Assembly (NCBI RefSeq): GCF_015159745.1
Contig: NZ_JADDOJ010000018.1
Span: forward strand, 1 to 57,329
DNA: 57,329 bases
Origin: Ramlibacter aquaticus
GTDB lineage: Bacteria > Pseudomonadota > Gammaproteobacteria > Burkholderiales > Burkholderiaceae_C
Direction: 5' to 3'
Positions 45,956 through 56,978 of this stretch are shown in pieces. A model generated the notes under the pieces. The model saw only the letters and a list, made by a program, of their open reading frames with translations. It had not been told where the DNA came from and ran no database searches. The position numbers and the translations under genes were made by a program. Position 1 is the first letter of the stretch; each line of letters begins with the position of its first letter.

Positions 45956-46978
45956 GGTGATGGAACCCGCTGCCGCGACGTCCTTGGGCGGGGCCGGCGC
46001 AGGACGGCTGCTGCGGGAGGCGCGCGAGGCCGCCGGATTGCACGTGGCCGCGCTCGCCGTGGCGCTGAAGGTGCCGGTGCGCAAGCTCGAGGCCCTGGAG
46101 GCCGAGCGCTTCGAGGAGGTGGGCGAGCCGGTGTTCGTGCGCGGGCTGGCCGGCAGCGTCTGCCGTGCGCTCAAGGTGCCGGCCCAGCCCGTGCTCGACC
46201 GGCTGCCCCAGGGCGTGCAGCCCCGCCTGGTGGCCGACAGCGAGGGCATCAACACGCCGTTCCGCGCGGCCTCCGACGGCGCGCCGCCCAGCGGTTTCGC
46301 GCAGCTCACGCGGCCCGCCTTCCTGGTCGTGGCCGCGCTGCTCCTGGGTGCGCTGGTGCTGTTGCTGCTGCCCATGGCGCAGCGGGGCGATGAAAAGACC
46401 GCGGTGCAGCCCGCGCCGTCTGGCGCGGCCGGTGCGCGGGCGGTCGTCGGCACGACGCCTGACGCCGGCGCGGTGCCAACGGCGGGTGGGGCGCAGAGCG
46501 CCGCACAGGCTGCATCGTCTGCACAGCCACCTGCGGCGACGCCCCCGGCCTCCGCGGCCATGAGCGAGGCAGCCGCGCGCCCGGAATCCCTGCCGGCCCG
46601 TCTGGCGCCCCCGTCGGCCGGCGAGCCGGCCCAGCCCGCCGCGTCCGCCAGCGTGGCCGCCAGCCCGGTGGCCGCAGTACCGGCAACGGCGTCGCCTGCC
46701 CCGGCCGCCGCCACCGCCAGCGGAGCGGCCGGCCCGGCGGCCGACGGGCTGCTCACGTTCAAGGCCTCGGGTCCTTCCTGGATCGAGGTGAGCGAGGCCG
46801 GCGGCACGGTGGTGCTGCGCCGCATGCTGGGTGCGGGCGAAAGTGCCTCCGCCTCAGGCAAGCCGCCCCTGAAGGTCACGGTCGGCAAGGCCGACCTGAC
46901 CCAGGTGCAGCTGCGCGGCCGCGCCTTCGACCTGCAGCCGTATTCCCACGACAACGTGGCCCGATTCGAGGTGAAGTG

Positions 46979-46979
<1 letters not shown>
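45948..46979 (+). CDS. rodZ: RodZ-like cytoskeleton-associated membrane protein
   Basis: A 343-residue protein with the RodZ layout. It has a cytoplasmic helix-turn-helix domain (about 20-90, [22 protein letters not shown], then [14 protein letters not shown]), one transmembrane helix (about 122-143, [20 protein letters not shown]), a long Ala/Pro linker and a periplasmic DUF4115 beta-domain (about 262-343, [18 protein letters not shown]). RodZ links MreB to the elongation machinery. The ATG at 45948 overlaps the pilW stop; a second in-frame ATG at 45960 is possible. Its stop overlaps the ispG start (TGATG), an arrangement common in proteobacteria. Confidence 0.9.
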
Positions 46980-48250
<1,271 letters not shown>

Positions 48251-48262
48251 CAACAAGAACAC

Positions 48263-49546
48263 ATGGCAGAGAAACTCAGTGCCGTCAAAGGCATGAACGA
48301 CATCCTGCCGCCCGATTCGGCGCGGTGGGAATGGCTGGAGGACAAGGTCCGGTCCCTGATGGGGCGCTTCGCGTTCCGCAACATCCGCACGCCCATCGTG
48401 GAGCCCACCCAGCTCTTCGTGCGCGGCACCGGCGAGACGACCGACATCGTCGAGAAGGAGATGTACTCCTTCGAGGACCGGCTCAACGGCGAGCAGCTCA
48501 CGCTGCGCCCTGAGAACACGCCCGGCGTGGTGCGCGCAGCGATCGAGCACAACCTGACCTACGACGGCGGCAAGCGGCTCTGGTACACCGGCCCCATGTT
48601 CCGCCACGAGCGGCCGCAGCGCGGGCGCTACCGGCAGTTCTACCAGCTGGGTGCCGAGATCCTGGGCTTTCCCGGGCCCGAGGCGGATGCCGAACTCATG
48701 GTGCTGGCCCACACGCTGCTGGCCGAGCTGGGCCTGCGCAACGTGCGGGTCGAGATGAACAGCCTGGGCCTGCCAGCGGAGCGGCGCGCCCACCGGGAGG
48801 CCCTGGTGGCCTATTTCGAGCAGCACGCCGGCCTGCTGGACGCGGATGCCCAGCGCCGCCTGCACACCAACCCGCTGCGCATCCTGGACACCAAGAACCC
48901 GGCCATGCAGGAGATGGTGCGCGCAGCGCCCCAGCTGCTGAGCTACCTGGGCGACGGCTCGCGCCGGCACCTTGAGACCGTGCAGTCGCTGCTGGACGCC
49001 TGCGGCGTCGCCTGGACCATCAACCCGCGCCTGGTGCGCGGGCTGGACTACTACAGCCACACCGTGTTCGAGTTCGTCACCGACGAGCTGGGTGCGCAGG
49101 GCACGCTGTGCGGGGGCGGGCGCTACGACGGCCTGTTCGAGATCCTGGGCGGCAAGCCGACCCCGGCGGTCGGCTGGGGCATGGGCCTGGAGCGCGTGCT
49201 GGAGCTGCTGGCCGCGCAGGCCGGCGCCTTCGAGCCGCCCGCGCCGCACGCCTACGCCATCGTGCCGGCGCCCGAGGCCCTGCCGGTGGCCATGAAGACC
49301 TTGCAGGCGCTGCGCGCCGCCGGGGTCAGCGTGCAGATGCACGCGGGCACGGGCGAGGGCATGGGCAGCATGAAGTCGCAGTTCAAGAAGGCCGACGCGA
49401 GCGGTGCCCGCCACGCCCTCATCTTCGGCGCCGACGAGATCCTCACCGGGCAGCTCACGCTGAAGTCCCTGCGGGACGGGCAGGGGGCGCAATCGCAGCG
49501 GCCGCTGGCCGATCCGCAGGCCTGGGCCGCCGAGCTGCTGCGCTGA
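48263..49546 (+). CDS. hisS: Histidyl-tRNA synthetase
   Basis: A 427-residue class II aminoacyl-tRNA synthetase. It has [14 protein letters not shown] at the N-terminus, motif 2 in [16 protein letters not shown], the histidine-specific [14 protein letters not shown] and GGGRYDGL blocks, and motif 3 in [11 protein letters not shown]. The C-terminal anticodon-binding domain starts at about residue 330. It is a single full-length gene; the related regulatory paralogue hisZ starts at 56979. The ATG at 48263 follows ispG by 12 bases. Confidence 0.98.
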   Translation: MAEKLSAVKGMNDILPPDSARWEWLEDKVRSLMGRFAFRNIRTPIVEPTQLFVRGTGETTDIVEKEMYSFEDRLNGEQLTLRPENTPGVVRAAIEHNLTYDGGKRLWYTGPMFRHERPQRGRYRQFYQLGAEILGFPGPEADAELMVLAHTLLAELGLRNVRVEMNSLGLPAERRAHREALVAYFEQHAGLLDADAQRRLHTNPLRILDTKNPAMQEMVRAAPQLLSYLGDGSRRHLETVQSLLDACGVAWTINPRLVRGLDYYSHTVFEFVTDELGAQGTLCGGGRYDGLFEILGGKPTPAVGWGMGLERVLELLAAQAGAFEPPAPHAYAIVPAPEALPVAMKTLQALRAAGVSVQMHAGTGEGMGSMKSQFKKADASGARHALIFGADEILTGQLTLKSLRDGQGAQSQRPLADPQAWAAELLR

Positions 49547-49613
49547 AGGCGCGGCTCACTACAATCGCAGGCTCCGGGGCGCGCGCCGCGCGCTCCACGC
49601 AACACGCACAAGA

Positions 49614-50309
49614 ATGGCAAACAACCTCGACCTCGAAGAACAGGAGCAGCTTGACCAGCTCAAGCACTTCTGGAACGAGTACGGCAACCTGATCACCTGG
49701 GTCGCGATCATCGTCTTCGGCAGCATCGCCGCCTGGAACGGCTGGCAGTACTGGCAGCGCAACCAGGCGGCCCAGGCGTCGGCCCTGTACGACGAGGTGG
49801 AGCGTTACGCCCAGGCCGGCGACACCGCCCGCCTGGAGCGTGCCTTCGGCGACATGAAAGACCGCTTCGGCCGCACGGCCTGGGCCGGACAGGCCGGGCT
49901 GGAAACGGCCCAGGCGCTGGCGGCCAAGGGCAACCTCGATGGTGCGCGGACGGCGCTCGAGTGGGTCGCCGGCAGCGCGCGCGACGAAGGCTACCAGGCC
50001 GTGGCCCGCCTGCGGCTGGCGGCGGTGCTGGTCGAACGCAAGGCCTACGACGACGCGCTCAAGCAGCTGACGGGCGGCTTCCCGCAGGCCTTCGAGGCCC
50101 TGGCGGCCGATCGCCGCGGCGACGTGTACAACCTGCAGGGCAAGAAGGCCGAGGCGAAGGCCGAGTACGAGAAGGCCTTCAAGGGCTTCTCGGAACGCGA
50201 CGAATACCGCCGCCTGGTCGATGTGAAGCTCACCGCCCTGGGGGTGGACACCCGCACGCTCGCGGCACCCGCCGCGCCTGCCGCTTCCGAAGCCGCGAAA
50301 CAACCATGA
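49614..50309 (+). CDS. YfgM family tetratricopeptide membrane protein
   Basis: A 231-residue inner-membrane protein with a short cytoplasmic N-terminus (NLDLEEQEQLDQLKHFW), one transmembrane helix (about 27-44, ITWVAIIVFGSIAAWNGW) and a periplasmic TPR domain. YfgM in E. coli works with PpiD at the Sec translocon as an ancillary chaperone. A possible -10 TACAAT (49560-49565) lies upstream. Its stop overlaps the bamB start, and the yfgM-bamB-der order is conserved in proteobacteria. Confidence 0.88.
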   Translation: MANNLDLEEQEQLDQLKHFWNEYGNLITWVAIIVFGSIAAWNGWQYWQRNQAAQASALYDEVERYAQAGDTARLERAFGDMKDRFGRTAWAGQAGLETAQALAAKGNLDGARTALEWVAGSARDEGYQAVARLRLAAVLVERKAYDDALKQLTGGFPQAFEALAADRRGDVYNLQGKKAEAKAEYEKAFKGFSERDEYRRLVDVKLTALGVDTRTLAAPAAPAASEAAKQP

Positions 50310-51460
50310 CGAACGCATCCCGCCGACCCATGCGCCGCCTTGCGGCCGTCGCCCTCTGCGCCCTGGCGCTGGCGGGCTGTTCCACCGTTTCCGGCTGGTT
50401 CGGCGGCACCACGGCCCCCAAGCCGGCCGAACTGACCGCCAACCCGGCGACCTTCGCGGTGCGCCAGGCCTGGACGGCCCGGCTGGGCCCGGTCAACCTG
50501 GCGCTGCGGGTCGCCGTCAGCGGCACCAGCGTGGTGGCCGCGGCCAGCGACGGCAGCGTCGCGGCCTTCGACGCCGCGACCGGCCGGGAGCTGTGGCGTG
50601 GCAACGTCGGCGGCCCGGTGGCCGCGGGCGTGGGCACCGACGGCAAGGTGGTGGCCGTGGTCACCCAGTCGAACGACCTGGTCGCGCTCGAGGGTGGGCG
50701 CGAGCTGTGGCGCCAGCGCCTTCCTTCCGTGGCGTACACGCCCCCGCTGGTGGCGGGCGAACGCGTCTTCGTGCACACCGCGGACCGCGCGGTGTCGGCC
50801 TTCGACGGCCAGACCGGCAAGCGCCTGTGGACGCAGACGCGACCGGGCGAGGCCCTGGTGCTGCGCCACCCCGGCGTCATGCTGGCCGTGGGCGACACCC
50901 TGGTGGTCGGCCTGTCCGGCCGCCTCGCCGGCCTCAACCCCAACACCGGCGCCTCGCGCTGGGAGCAGCCCATCGCCAGCCCGCGCGGCCTCAACGACGT
51001 GGAGCGCCTGGTCGACCTGGTCGGCCCCGCCAGCCGGGTGGGCGACAGCGTGTGCGCGCGGGCCTTCCAGGCCAGCGTGGGCTGCGTGGACGCCGTGCGC
51101 GGCCAGTTGCAGTGGACAAAGCCGTCCAGCGGCAGTGACGGGCTCTCGGGCGACGGTGCCCAGCTCTACGGCACCGAGCAGGACGGCAAGGTGCTGGCCT
51201 GGAACCGCACCAACGGCGACAAGGGCTGGACCTCCGAGCTCCTGCTGCACCGGGGCGTGACCGCGCCGCTGCTGCTGGGCCGTTCCGTCGTCGTGGGCGA
51301 CGCCTTCGGCTACCTGCACCTGCTCTCGCGCGAAGACGGCAAGCTGCTCAACCGCCTGCCCACCGACGGCTCCGCCATCGCGGCGCCTCCGGTCCTGGCC
51401 GGCAACACCCTGGTGGCCGTCACGCGCAACGGCGGGGTCTACGGCTTCGTGCCCGACTGA
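50306..51460 (+). CDS. bamB: Outer membrane protein assembly factor BamB
   Basis: A 384-residue beta-propeller lipoprotein of the BAM complex. The signal peptide ends in a lipobox LALAGC (Cys about 24). The mature part consists of PQQ/WD-like blades, for example [33 protein letters not shown] and [17 protein letters not shown]. The ATG at 50306 overlaps the yfgM stop, and the last base of its stop is the first base of the der ATG. Together with bamD (39179-39982) this window encodes two of the BAM lipoproteins. Confidence 0.95.
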   Translation: MTNASRRPMRRLAAVALCALALAGCSTVSGWFGGTTAPKPAELTANPATFAVRQAWTARLGPVNLALRVAVSGTSVVAAASDGSVAAFDAATGRELWRGNVGGPVAAGVGTDGKVVAVVTQSNDLVALEGGRELWRQRLPSVAYTPPLVAGERVFVHTADRAVSAFDGQTGKRLWTQTRPGEALVLRHPGVMLAVGDTLVVGLSGRLAGLNPNTGASRWEQPIASPRGLNDVERLVDLVGPASRVGDSVCARAFQASVGCVDAVRGQLQWTKPSSGSDGLSGDGAQLYGTEQDGKVLAWNRTNGDKGWTSELLLHRGVTAPLLLGRSVVVGDAFGYLHLLSREDGKLLNRLPTDGSAIAAPPVLAGNTLVAVTRNGGVYGFVPD

Positions 51461-52806
51461 TGAAACCTGTCATGGCCCTGGTGGGCCGCCCCAACGTCGG
51501 CAAGTCCACCCTTTTCAACCGCCTGACGAAGTCGCGCGACGCCATCGTCGCGGACTACGCCGGCCTGACCCGCGACCGCCATTACGGCAACGCGAAGCAG
51601 GGCAAGCGCGAGTTCATCGTCATCGACACCGGCGGCTTCGAGCCGACGGCGGAGAGCGGCATCTACATGGAGATGGCCAAGCAGACCCGCCAGGCCGTCG
51701 CCGAGGCCGACGTGGTGGTCTTCGTGGTCGACGCCCGTGGCGGCCTGTCGGCGCAGGACCACGACATCGCCAAGTACCTGCGCAAGCTGGGCAAGCCCAC
51801 GGTGCTGGTGGCCAACAAGGCCGAAGGCATGACCGAGGGCGTGCAGCTCACCGAGTTCTACGAGCTGGGCCTGGGCGAGGTGCACCCGGTTTCCGCCGCC
51901 CACGGGCAAGGCATTCGCAGCCTGGTCGAGCTGGCCTTCGAGCACCTGCCCGAGCCCGACGAGGACGCGGAGGAGGGCGCCGACAGCGGCGTCATCAAGC
52001 TGGCCGTGGCCGGGCGCCCCAACGTGGGCAAGTCCACCCTGATCAACACCTGGCTGGGCGAGGAGCGCCTGGTCGCCTTCGACCTGCCGGGCACCACCCG
52101 GGACGCGATCTCGGTGCCGTTCGAGCGCAACGGCCAGCGCTTCGAGCTGATCGACACGGCGGGCCTGCGCCGCAAGGGCCGTGTCTTCGAGGCGATCGAG
52201 AAGTTCTCGGTGGTCAAGACCCTGCAGGCCATCGAATCGGCCAACGTGGTCCTGCTGCTGCTGGACGCCACCCAGGGGGTGACCGACCAGGACGCCCACA
52301 TCGCCGGCTACATCCTGGAGAGCGGCCGGGCCGTGGTGCTGGCCGTGAACAAATGGGACGCGGTCGACGACTACCAGCGCGAGCAGCTGCAGCGCCAGAT
52401 CGAGACCCGTCTGGCCTTCCTGAAGTTCGCGCCCTTGCACTTCATCTCCGCCATCAAGCGCCAGGGCCTGGGCCCCGTGTGGGCCGCGATCGCCCAGGCG
52501 CACCGGTCGGCCATGGTCAAGATGCCCACGCCGGTGCTCACCCGGCTGCTGCTGGATGCGGTGCAGTTCCAGCAGCCCAAGCGCTCGGGCATGTTCCGTC
52601 CCAAGCTGCGCTACGCCCACCAGGGCGGCATGAACCCGCCGGTGATCGTGGTCCACGGCAACTCGCTGGAACACGTGACCGAGGCCTACAAGCGCTACCT
52701 CGAAGGGCGCTTCCGCAAGGAATTCAACCTGGTGGGCACGCCCCTTCGGGTGGAGATGAAAACCTCCAAGAATCCCTACGCGGACAAGGAAGACGGCGGG
52801 CGCTGA
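51460..52806 (+). CDS. der: Ribosome biogenesis GTPase Der (EngA)
   Basis: A 448-residue essential GTPase for 50S subunit maturation. Two G domains in tandem carry [12 protein letters not shown] (residues 7-18) and [12 protein letters not shown] (about 185-196), with NKAEG and NKWD guanine-specificity motifs. A KH-like C-terminal domain (about 355-448) ends in the basic segment [15 protein letters not shown]. The ATG at 51460 shares its first base with the bamB stop. hfq lies about 125 bases downstream with its own promoter. Confidence 0.97.
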   Translation: MKPVMALVGRPNVGKSTLFNRLTKSRDAIVADYAGLTRDRHYGNAKQGKREFIVIDTGGFEPTAESGIYMEMAKQTRQAVAEADVVVFVVDARGGLSAQDHDIAKYLRKLGKPTVLVANKAEGMTEGVQLTEFYELGLGEVHPVSAAHGQGIRSLVELAFEHLPEPDEDAEEGADSGVIKLAVAGRPNVGKSTLINTWLGEERLVAFDLPGTTRDAISVPFERNGQRFELIDTAGLRRKGRVFEAIEKFSVVKTLQAIESANVVLLLLDATQGVTDQDAHIAGYILESGRAVVLAVNKWDAVDDYQREQLQRQIETRLAFLKFAPLHFISAIKRQGLGPVWAAIAQAHRSAMVKMPTPVLTRLLLDAVQFQQPKRSGMFRPKLRYAHQGGMNPPVIVVHGNSLEHVTEAYKRYLEGRFRKEFNLVGTPLRVEMKTSKNPYADKEDGGR

Positions 52807-52830
52807 ACGCCCTCCCTTGAAAGCTGATTT

Positions 52831-52851
52831 TCCCGTCCCATCTGGACGGGA
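52831..52851. promoter_or_regulatory. Hairpin between der and hfq
   Basis: An eight-base perfect stem TCCCGTCC / GGACGGGA (52831-52838 and 52844-52851) with a five-base loop, 24 bases after the der stop. There is no T-run on the downstream side, so it may slow read-through or mark the der mRNA end rather than act as a true terminator. Confidence 0.4.
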
Positions 52852-52860
52852 CAGGCACCC

Positions 52861-52888
52861 TTTGCGCCGCAGGCTTTCGTGGTAAGGT
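52861..52888 (+). promoter_or_regulatory. Predicted hfq promoter
   Basis: TTTGCG (52861-52866), a 16-base spacer and TAAGGT (52883-52888) preceded by TGG form an extended -10 promoter. The leader before the hfq GTG would be about 40 bases. Confidence 0.4.
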
Positions 52889-52933
52889 GCAGTTTCCAAC
52901 AACACTTCCGACATGCGGAACACGGAGAATATC

Positions 52934-53182
52934 GTGAGCAACAAAGGGCAGCTTCTACAAGACCCCTTCCTCAACACGCTGCGTCGAGAGGATGTGCCGG
53001 TCTCGATCTACCTGGTCAACGGCATCAAGCTGCAGGGCCAGATCGAATCCTTCGACCAGTACGTCGTGTTGCTGAGGAACACCGTCACCCAGATGGTCTA
53101 CAAGCACGCGATCTCCACCATCGTGCCCGGCCGCGCCGTCAATTTCCAGGCCGCCGAGACGCCCGAAGGCGGCGGCAGCTGA
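52934..53182 (+). CDS. hfq: RNA chaperone Hfq
   Basis: An 82-residue Sm-like protein that pairs small RNAs with mRNAs. It carries [13 protein letters not shown] (proximal site), [21 protein letters not shown] (Sm1, described in part) and the Sm2 signature [11 protein letters not shown]. The C-terminal tail is short and Gly-rich. GTG at 52934 is chosen as the start because GGAG lies eight bases before it and the product then begins MSNKGQ as in relatives; an ATG at 52913 would add seven unconserved residues. hflX follows after 49 bases, the conserved hfq-hflX-hflK-hflC order. Confidence 0.97.
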   Translation: MSNKGQLLQDPFLNTLRREDVPVSIYLVNGIKLQGQIESFDQYVVLLRNTVTQMVYKHAISTIVPGRAVNFQAAETPEGGGS

Positions 53183-53231
53183 GCCCGGCCCGTCCTGCCG
53201 ACGGGACGCCGCGGCGCCACCCGTCCCCGCT

Positions 53232-54401
53232 TTGAGTTCCACTTCCACCGCGCGCCCCGAAGCCCTGGCGATCCTCGTCGGGGTGGACCTGGGCTTGCCC
53301 CATTTCGACCCCGGGCTCGAAGAGCTCGGCCTGCTCGCGCAGACCGCCGGCCTCAAGCCGGTGGCGCGCGTCGCGTGCAAGCGCCGTGCGCCCGACCCCG
53401 CGCTCTTCATCGGCAAGGGCAAGGCGGACGAGATCAAGGCGCTGGCCGATGAGCTGGGCGCCACCGAGGTGCTGTTCGACCAGGCCCTGAGCCCGGCGCA
53501 GCAGCGCAACCTCGAGCGCCACCTCGACCGCCCCGTCAACGACCGCACCCTGCTGATCCTGGAGATCTTCGCCCAGCGCGCGCGCAGCCACGAGGGCAAG
53601 CTGCAGGTCGAGCTGGCGCGGCTGCAATACGTCAGCACCCGCCTGGTGCGCCGCTGGTCGCACCTGGAGCGCCAGACCGGTGGCGCCGGCGTGCGCGGCG
53701 GCCCGGGTGAGAAGCAGATCGAACTCGACCGCCGCATGATCGGCGACGCGATCCGCCGCACCCGCGAGCGCCTGGAAAAGCTGAAGAAACAGCGCCAGAC
53801 GCAGCGGCGCCAGCGCGAGCGGCGGGGCGCCTTCAACATCTCCCTGGTCGGCTACACCAACGCCGGCAAGTCCACGCTGTTCAACGCCCTGGTCAAGGCG
53901 CGGGCCTATGCCGCCGACCAGCTCTTCGCGACGCTGGACACCACCACCCGCCAGCTGTACCTGGGGGAGGCCGGGCGCTCGGTGTCGCTGTCCGACACGG
54001 TGGGCTTCATCCGCGACCTGCCGCACGGCCTGGTCGACGCCTTCCGGGCCACGCTCCAGGAGGCGGCCGACGCCGACCTGCTGCTGCACGTGGTGGACGC
54101 CGCCAACCCCGACCACCCGGAGCAGATCGCCGAGGTGCAGCGCGTGCTGCACGAGATCGGTGCGCAGGACGTGCCCCAGGTGCTGGTCTTCAACAAGATC
54201 GACGCCCTGGCGGCCACCCAGCGGCCGCACGTGCGCCAGGACAGCTTCGAGCTGGAAGGCCGGGCGGTCCCCAGGGTGTACGTCAGTGCGCAGGCGGGCG
54301 AGGGACTGGATGGGCTGCGTGCGGCGCTGGCGGCGGCGGTGCCGCCGGCCGTGCCGGGTGAAGGGGAAGCTTCGCCTGACCACCACGAAACGCCCGCGTG
54401 A
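53232..54401 (+). CDS. hflX: Ribosome-splitting GTPase HflX
   Basis: A 389-residue GTPase that dissociates stalled ribosomes. The N-terminal HflX domain contains ALFIGKGKADEIKALA and FDQALSPAQQRNLER. The signature ETDRRLI-type block is seen as GGPGEKQIELDRRMI. The G domain has GYTNAGKSTLFNAL, DTVGFIRDLP and NKID. The best start is TTG at 53232 (MSSTSTARPEAL); no ATG precedes the conserved AILVGVDLG, so the exact start is uncertain. hflK follows after 42 bases, with a CACAAT (54406-54411) that may be a secondary promoter. Confidence 0.94.
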   Translation: MSSTSTARPEALAILVGVDLGLPHFDPGLEELGLLAQTAGLKPVARVACKRRAPDPALFIGKGKADEIKALADELGATEVLFDQALSPAQQRNLERHLDRPVNDRTLLILEIFAQRARSHEGKLQVELARLQYVSTRLVRRWSHLERQTGGAGVRGGPGEKQIELDRRMIGDAIRRTRERLEKLKKQRQTQRRQRERRGAFNISLVGYTNAGKSTLFNALVKARAYAADQLFATLDTTTRQLYLGEAGRSVSLSDTVGFIRDLPHGLVDAFRATLQEAADADLLLHVVDAANPDHPEQIAEVQRVLHEIGAQDVPQVLVFNKIDALAATQRPHVRQDSFELEGRAVPRVYVSAQAGEGLDGLRAALAAAVPPAVPGEGEASPDHHETPA

Positions 54402-54443
54402 TTGGCACAATGTGCGCGTAACACAAGAACAGAGAACGATCGC

Positions 54444-55763
54444 ATGAACTTTTCACGACCCCGGCTGGCCTGGATGGAACTGCGGAACCGGGCGCGGGGC
54501 ATGTTCAACCTCAACGACCCCCGCTGGGGCCGTGGCGAGGACAACCAGAAACCGGGCGATCCCCAGCGCCCCAACCAGGGTCCGCCCGACCTCGACGAGC
54601 TCTGGCGCGATTTCAACCGGCGCCTGGGCGGCCTCTTTGGCGGCCGGGGCCGCCGCGGCGGCGATGCCGGCGGCAATGGCGGCGGGGGTTTTCCGCCCGA
54701 CATGCGCAGCGCGGGCATAGGCGCCGGCCTGGTGCTGGTGGTCATCGTGCTGATCTGGCTGGGCACCGGCTTCTTCATCGTCCAGGAAGGCCAGCAGGCC
54801 GTCATCACCCAGTTCGGTCGCTACAAGTCCACCGTGGGCGCAGGCTTCAACTGGCGCCTGCCGTACCCCATCCAGCGCCACGAGACCGTGTACGTCTCGC
54901 AGATCCGTTCGGTGGACGTGGGCCGTGATAGCGTGGTCAAGGCCACCGGCCTGAAGGACTCGGCCATGCTGACCGAGGACGAGAACATCGTCGAGATCAA
55001 GTTCGCCGTGCAGTACCGCCTGAAGGATGCGCGCGCCTACCTGTTCGAAAGCAAGAACCCCGGCGAGGCCGTGGTGCAGGCTGCCGAGACCGCCGTCCGC
55101 GAAGTGGTCGGCAAGATGCGCATGGACACCGCCCTGGCCGAGGAGCGCGACCAGATCGGCCCGCGCGTGCGCACCCTGATGCAGTCCATCCTGGACCGCT
55201 ACAACGTGGGCATCGAGGTGGTGGGCGTCAACCTGCAGCAGGGCGGCGTGCGGCCGCCCGAGCAGGTGCAGGCGTCCTTCGACGACGTGCTCAAGGCCGG
55301 CCAGGAGCGCGAACGGGCCAAGAACGAGGCCCAGGCCTATGCCAACGACGTGGTGCCGCGCGCCGTGGGCGCCGCCTCGCGCCTGACGCAGGAGGCCGAG
55401 GGCTACCGCTCCCGCATCGTGGCCCAGGCGCAGGGCGATTCGCAGCGCTTCAAGTCGCTGCTCACCGAGTACCAGCGCGCCCCCCAGGTCACCCGTGACC
55501 GGCTCTACCTGGAGGCCATGCAGCAGATCTACAGCAACGTCACCAAGGTCCTGGTCGATTCACGCCAGGGTGCCAGCCTGCTGTACCTGCCGCTGGACAA
55601 GATCATGCAGCAGGTCGCGCAGGGCGGGTCCGCCGCCGTGCCCGCCGCGCCGCCGGCCGACAGCGGCGCCGCCGCGCCGGCCGCCGCTCCCGCGCCTTCC
55701 AGCGCCATCAACGACGCCCGCACCCGCGACAGCGGCCGCAGCCGTGAGCGCGAAACGCGCTGA
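54444..55763 (+). CDS. hflK: FtsH protease modulator HflK
   Basis: A 439-residue SPFH/band-7 membrane protein that with HflC cages the FtsH protease. It has a cytoplasmic Gly/Arg-rich N-terminus (GGLFGGRGRRGGDAGGNGGG), one transmembrane helix (about 92-114, AGLVLVVIVLIWLGTGFFIV) and the SPFH domain starting EGQQAVITQFGRYK. The C-terminal helix region (KNEAQAYANDVVPRA) precedes an Ala/Pro tail. The ATG at 54444 is taken as the start because upstream in-frame codons lack similarity. hflC follows after 13 bases. Confidence 0.95.
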   Translation: MNFSRPRLAWMELRNRARGMFNLNDPRWGRGEDNQKPGDPQRPNQGPPDLDELWRDFNRRLGGLFGGRGRRGGDAGGNGGGGFPPDMRSAGIGAGLVLVVIVLIWLGTGFFIVQEGQQAVITQFGRYKSTVGAGFNWRLPYPIQRHETVYVSQIRSVDVGRDSVVKATGLKDSAMLTEDENIVEIKFAVQYRLKDARAYLFESKNPGEAVVQAAETAVREVVGKMRMDTALAEERDQIGPRVRTLMQSILDRYNVGIEVVGVNLQQGGVRPPEQVQASFDDVLKAGQERERAKNEAQAYANDVVPRAVGAASRLTQEAEGYRSRIVAQAQGDSQRFKSLLTEYQRAPQVTRDRLYLEAMQQIYSNVTKVLVDSRQGASLLYLPLDKIMQQVAQGGSAAVPAAPPADSGAAAPAAAPAPSSAINDARTRDSGRSRERETR

Positions 55764-55776
55764 AGGGCCCCAGAAC

Positions 55777-56688
55777 ATGAACAGGATCGGATTCATCGTC
55801 TCCACGCTGCTGGTGGCCGTCGCGCTGCTCAGCTCCACGCTCTTCGTGGTCGACCAGCGCCAGTTCGGCGTGGTCTACGCCCTCGGCCAGATCAAGGAAG
55901 TCATCACCGAGCCGGGGCTGAACTTCAAGCTGCCGCCGCCTTTCCAGAACGTGAGCTACATCGACAAGCGCCTGCTGACGCTGGAGAGCCCCGACACCGA
56001 ACCCATGCTGACGGCCGAGAAGCAGCGCATGGTGATCGACTGGTACGTGCGCTGGCGCATCACCGACCCACAGGCCTACATCCGCAACGTGGGCCTGGAC
56101 GAGGCGGCCGGCGCCAACCAGCTGAATCGCGTGGTGCGCAACGCCTTCCAGGAGGAGATCAACCGCCGCACCGTGCGCGACATCCTCTCCACCAAGCGCG
56201 AGCAGCTGATGGCCGACGTCAAGCGCGAGGTGCTGGAAGTGGTCAAGGGCAGCAAGCCCTGGGGCATCGACGTGGTCGACGTGCGCATCACCCGCGCCGA
56301 CTATGTCGAGGCCATCACCGAATCGGTCTACCGCCGCATGGAGGCCGAGCGCAAGCGCGTGGCCAACGAGCTGCGCTCCACCGGTGCGGCCGAAGGCGAG
56401 AAGATCCGCGCCGACGCCGACCGCCAGCGCGAAGTCACGGTGGCGAATGCCTACCGCGACGCGCAGAAGATCAAGGGTGAGGGCGACGCGCAGGCGGCCG
56501 CCGTGTACGCCGAGGCCTTCGGCCGCGACCCGCAGTTCGCCCAGTTCTACCGCAGCCTGGAGGCCTACAAGGCCAGCTTCAACAAGAAGGGCGACGTGCT
56601 GGTGGTGGACCCGGCGTCCTCCGATTTCTTCAAGGCCTTCCGCGGTGGCTCGGCCCCCGCGGCGGCGGCGCCGCACGGCAAGAAGTAG
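55777..56688 (+). CDS. hflC: FtsH protease modulator HflC
   Basis: A 303-residue SPFH partner of HflK. It has an N-terminal transmembrane helix (about 5-25, GFIVSTLLVAVALLSSTLFVV), the band-7 domain (DQRQFGVVYALGQIKEV, then IDWYVRWRITDP), and the charged helical part with RMEAERKRVANELRSTGAAEGE (described in part). The order hflK-hflC on one transcript is conserved. The ATG at 55777 is 13 bases after hflK; the DUF2065 gene follows 12 bases after its stop. Confidence 0.96.
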   Translation: MNRIGFIVSTLLVAVALLSSTLFVVDQRQFGVVYALGQIKEVITEPGLNFKLPPPFQNVSYIDKRLLTLESPDTEPMLTAEKQRMVIDWYVRWRITDPQAYIRNVGLDEAAGANQLNRVVRNAFQEEINRRTVRDILSTKREQLMADVKREVLEVVKGSKPWGIDVVDVRITRADYVEAITESVYRRMEAERKRVANELRSTGAAEGEKIRADADRQREVTVANAYRDAQKIKGEGDAQAAAVYAEAFGRDPQFAQFYRSLEAYKASFNKKGDVLVVDPASSDFFKAFRGGSAPAAAAPHGKK

Positions 56689-56700
56689 GGCAGGGCAGGC

Positions 56701-56889
56701 ATGGACCAGGACACGTTCTGGTCCGCCTTCGCGCTGGTCCTGGTGTTCGAGGGGCTGCTTCCCTTCGTCTCACCGGGCGGCTGGAAGCGGACCTTCACCC
56801 GGCTGCTGGCGCTGCAGGACGGGCAGCTGCGTTTCTTCGGCCTGTGCAGCATCCTGGCGGGCCTCGTGCTGCTCTGGGTGCTGGGCTGA
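56701..56889 (+). CDS. DUF2065 (YjeT-like) small membrane protein
   Basis: A 62-residue protein with two predicted transmembrane helices (about 8-24 and 44-61). The pattern ALVLVFEGLLPFVSPGGWK and LRFFGLCSILAGLVLLW is typical of DUF2065/YjeT, which usually sits after hflC. Its function is unknown. The start at 56701 lies right after the hflC stop, so it is part of the hfl operon. Confidence 0.85.
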   Translation: MDQDTFWSAFALVLVFEGLLPFVSPGGWKRTFTRLLALQDGQLRFFGLCSILAGLVLLWVLG

Positions 56890-56948
56890 CGCGCCCCCTC
56901 CGGCGACCCGCGTCCGGACCCGGTGGCCGGCTGCTTCGGCGGGCCGCG

Positions 56949-56954
56949 TAAAAT
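56949..56954 (+). promoter_or_regulatory. Candidate -10 (TAAAAT) for hisZ
   Basis: TAAAAT in the CGTAAAATACTG context, 24 bases before the hisZ ATG, in a rare AT-rich patch. A short inverted repeat CTGTT-TT-AACAG (56956-56967) follows directly and could be an operator or chance. No good -35 is evident. Confidence 0.35.
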
Positions 56955-56978
56955 ACTGTTTTTAACAGCGTCCCCCCT

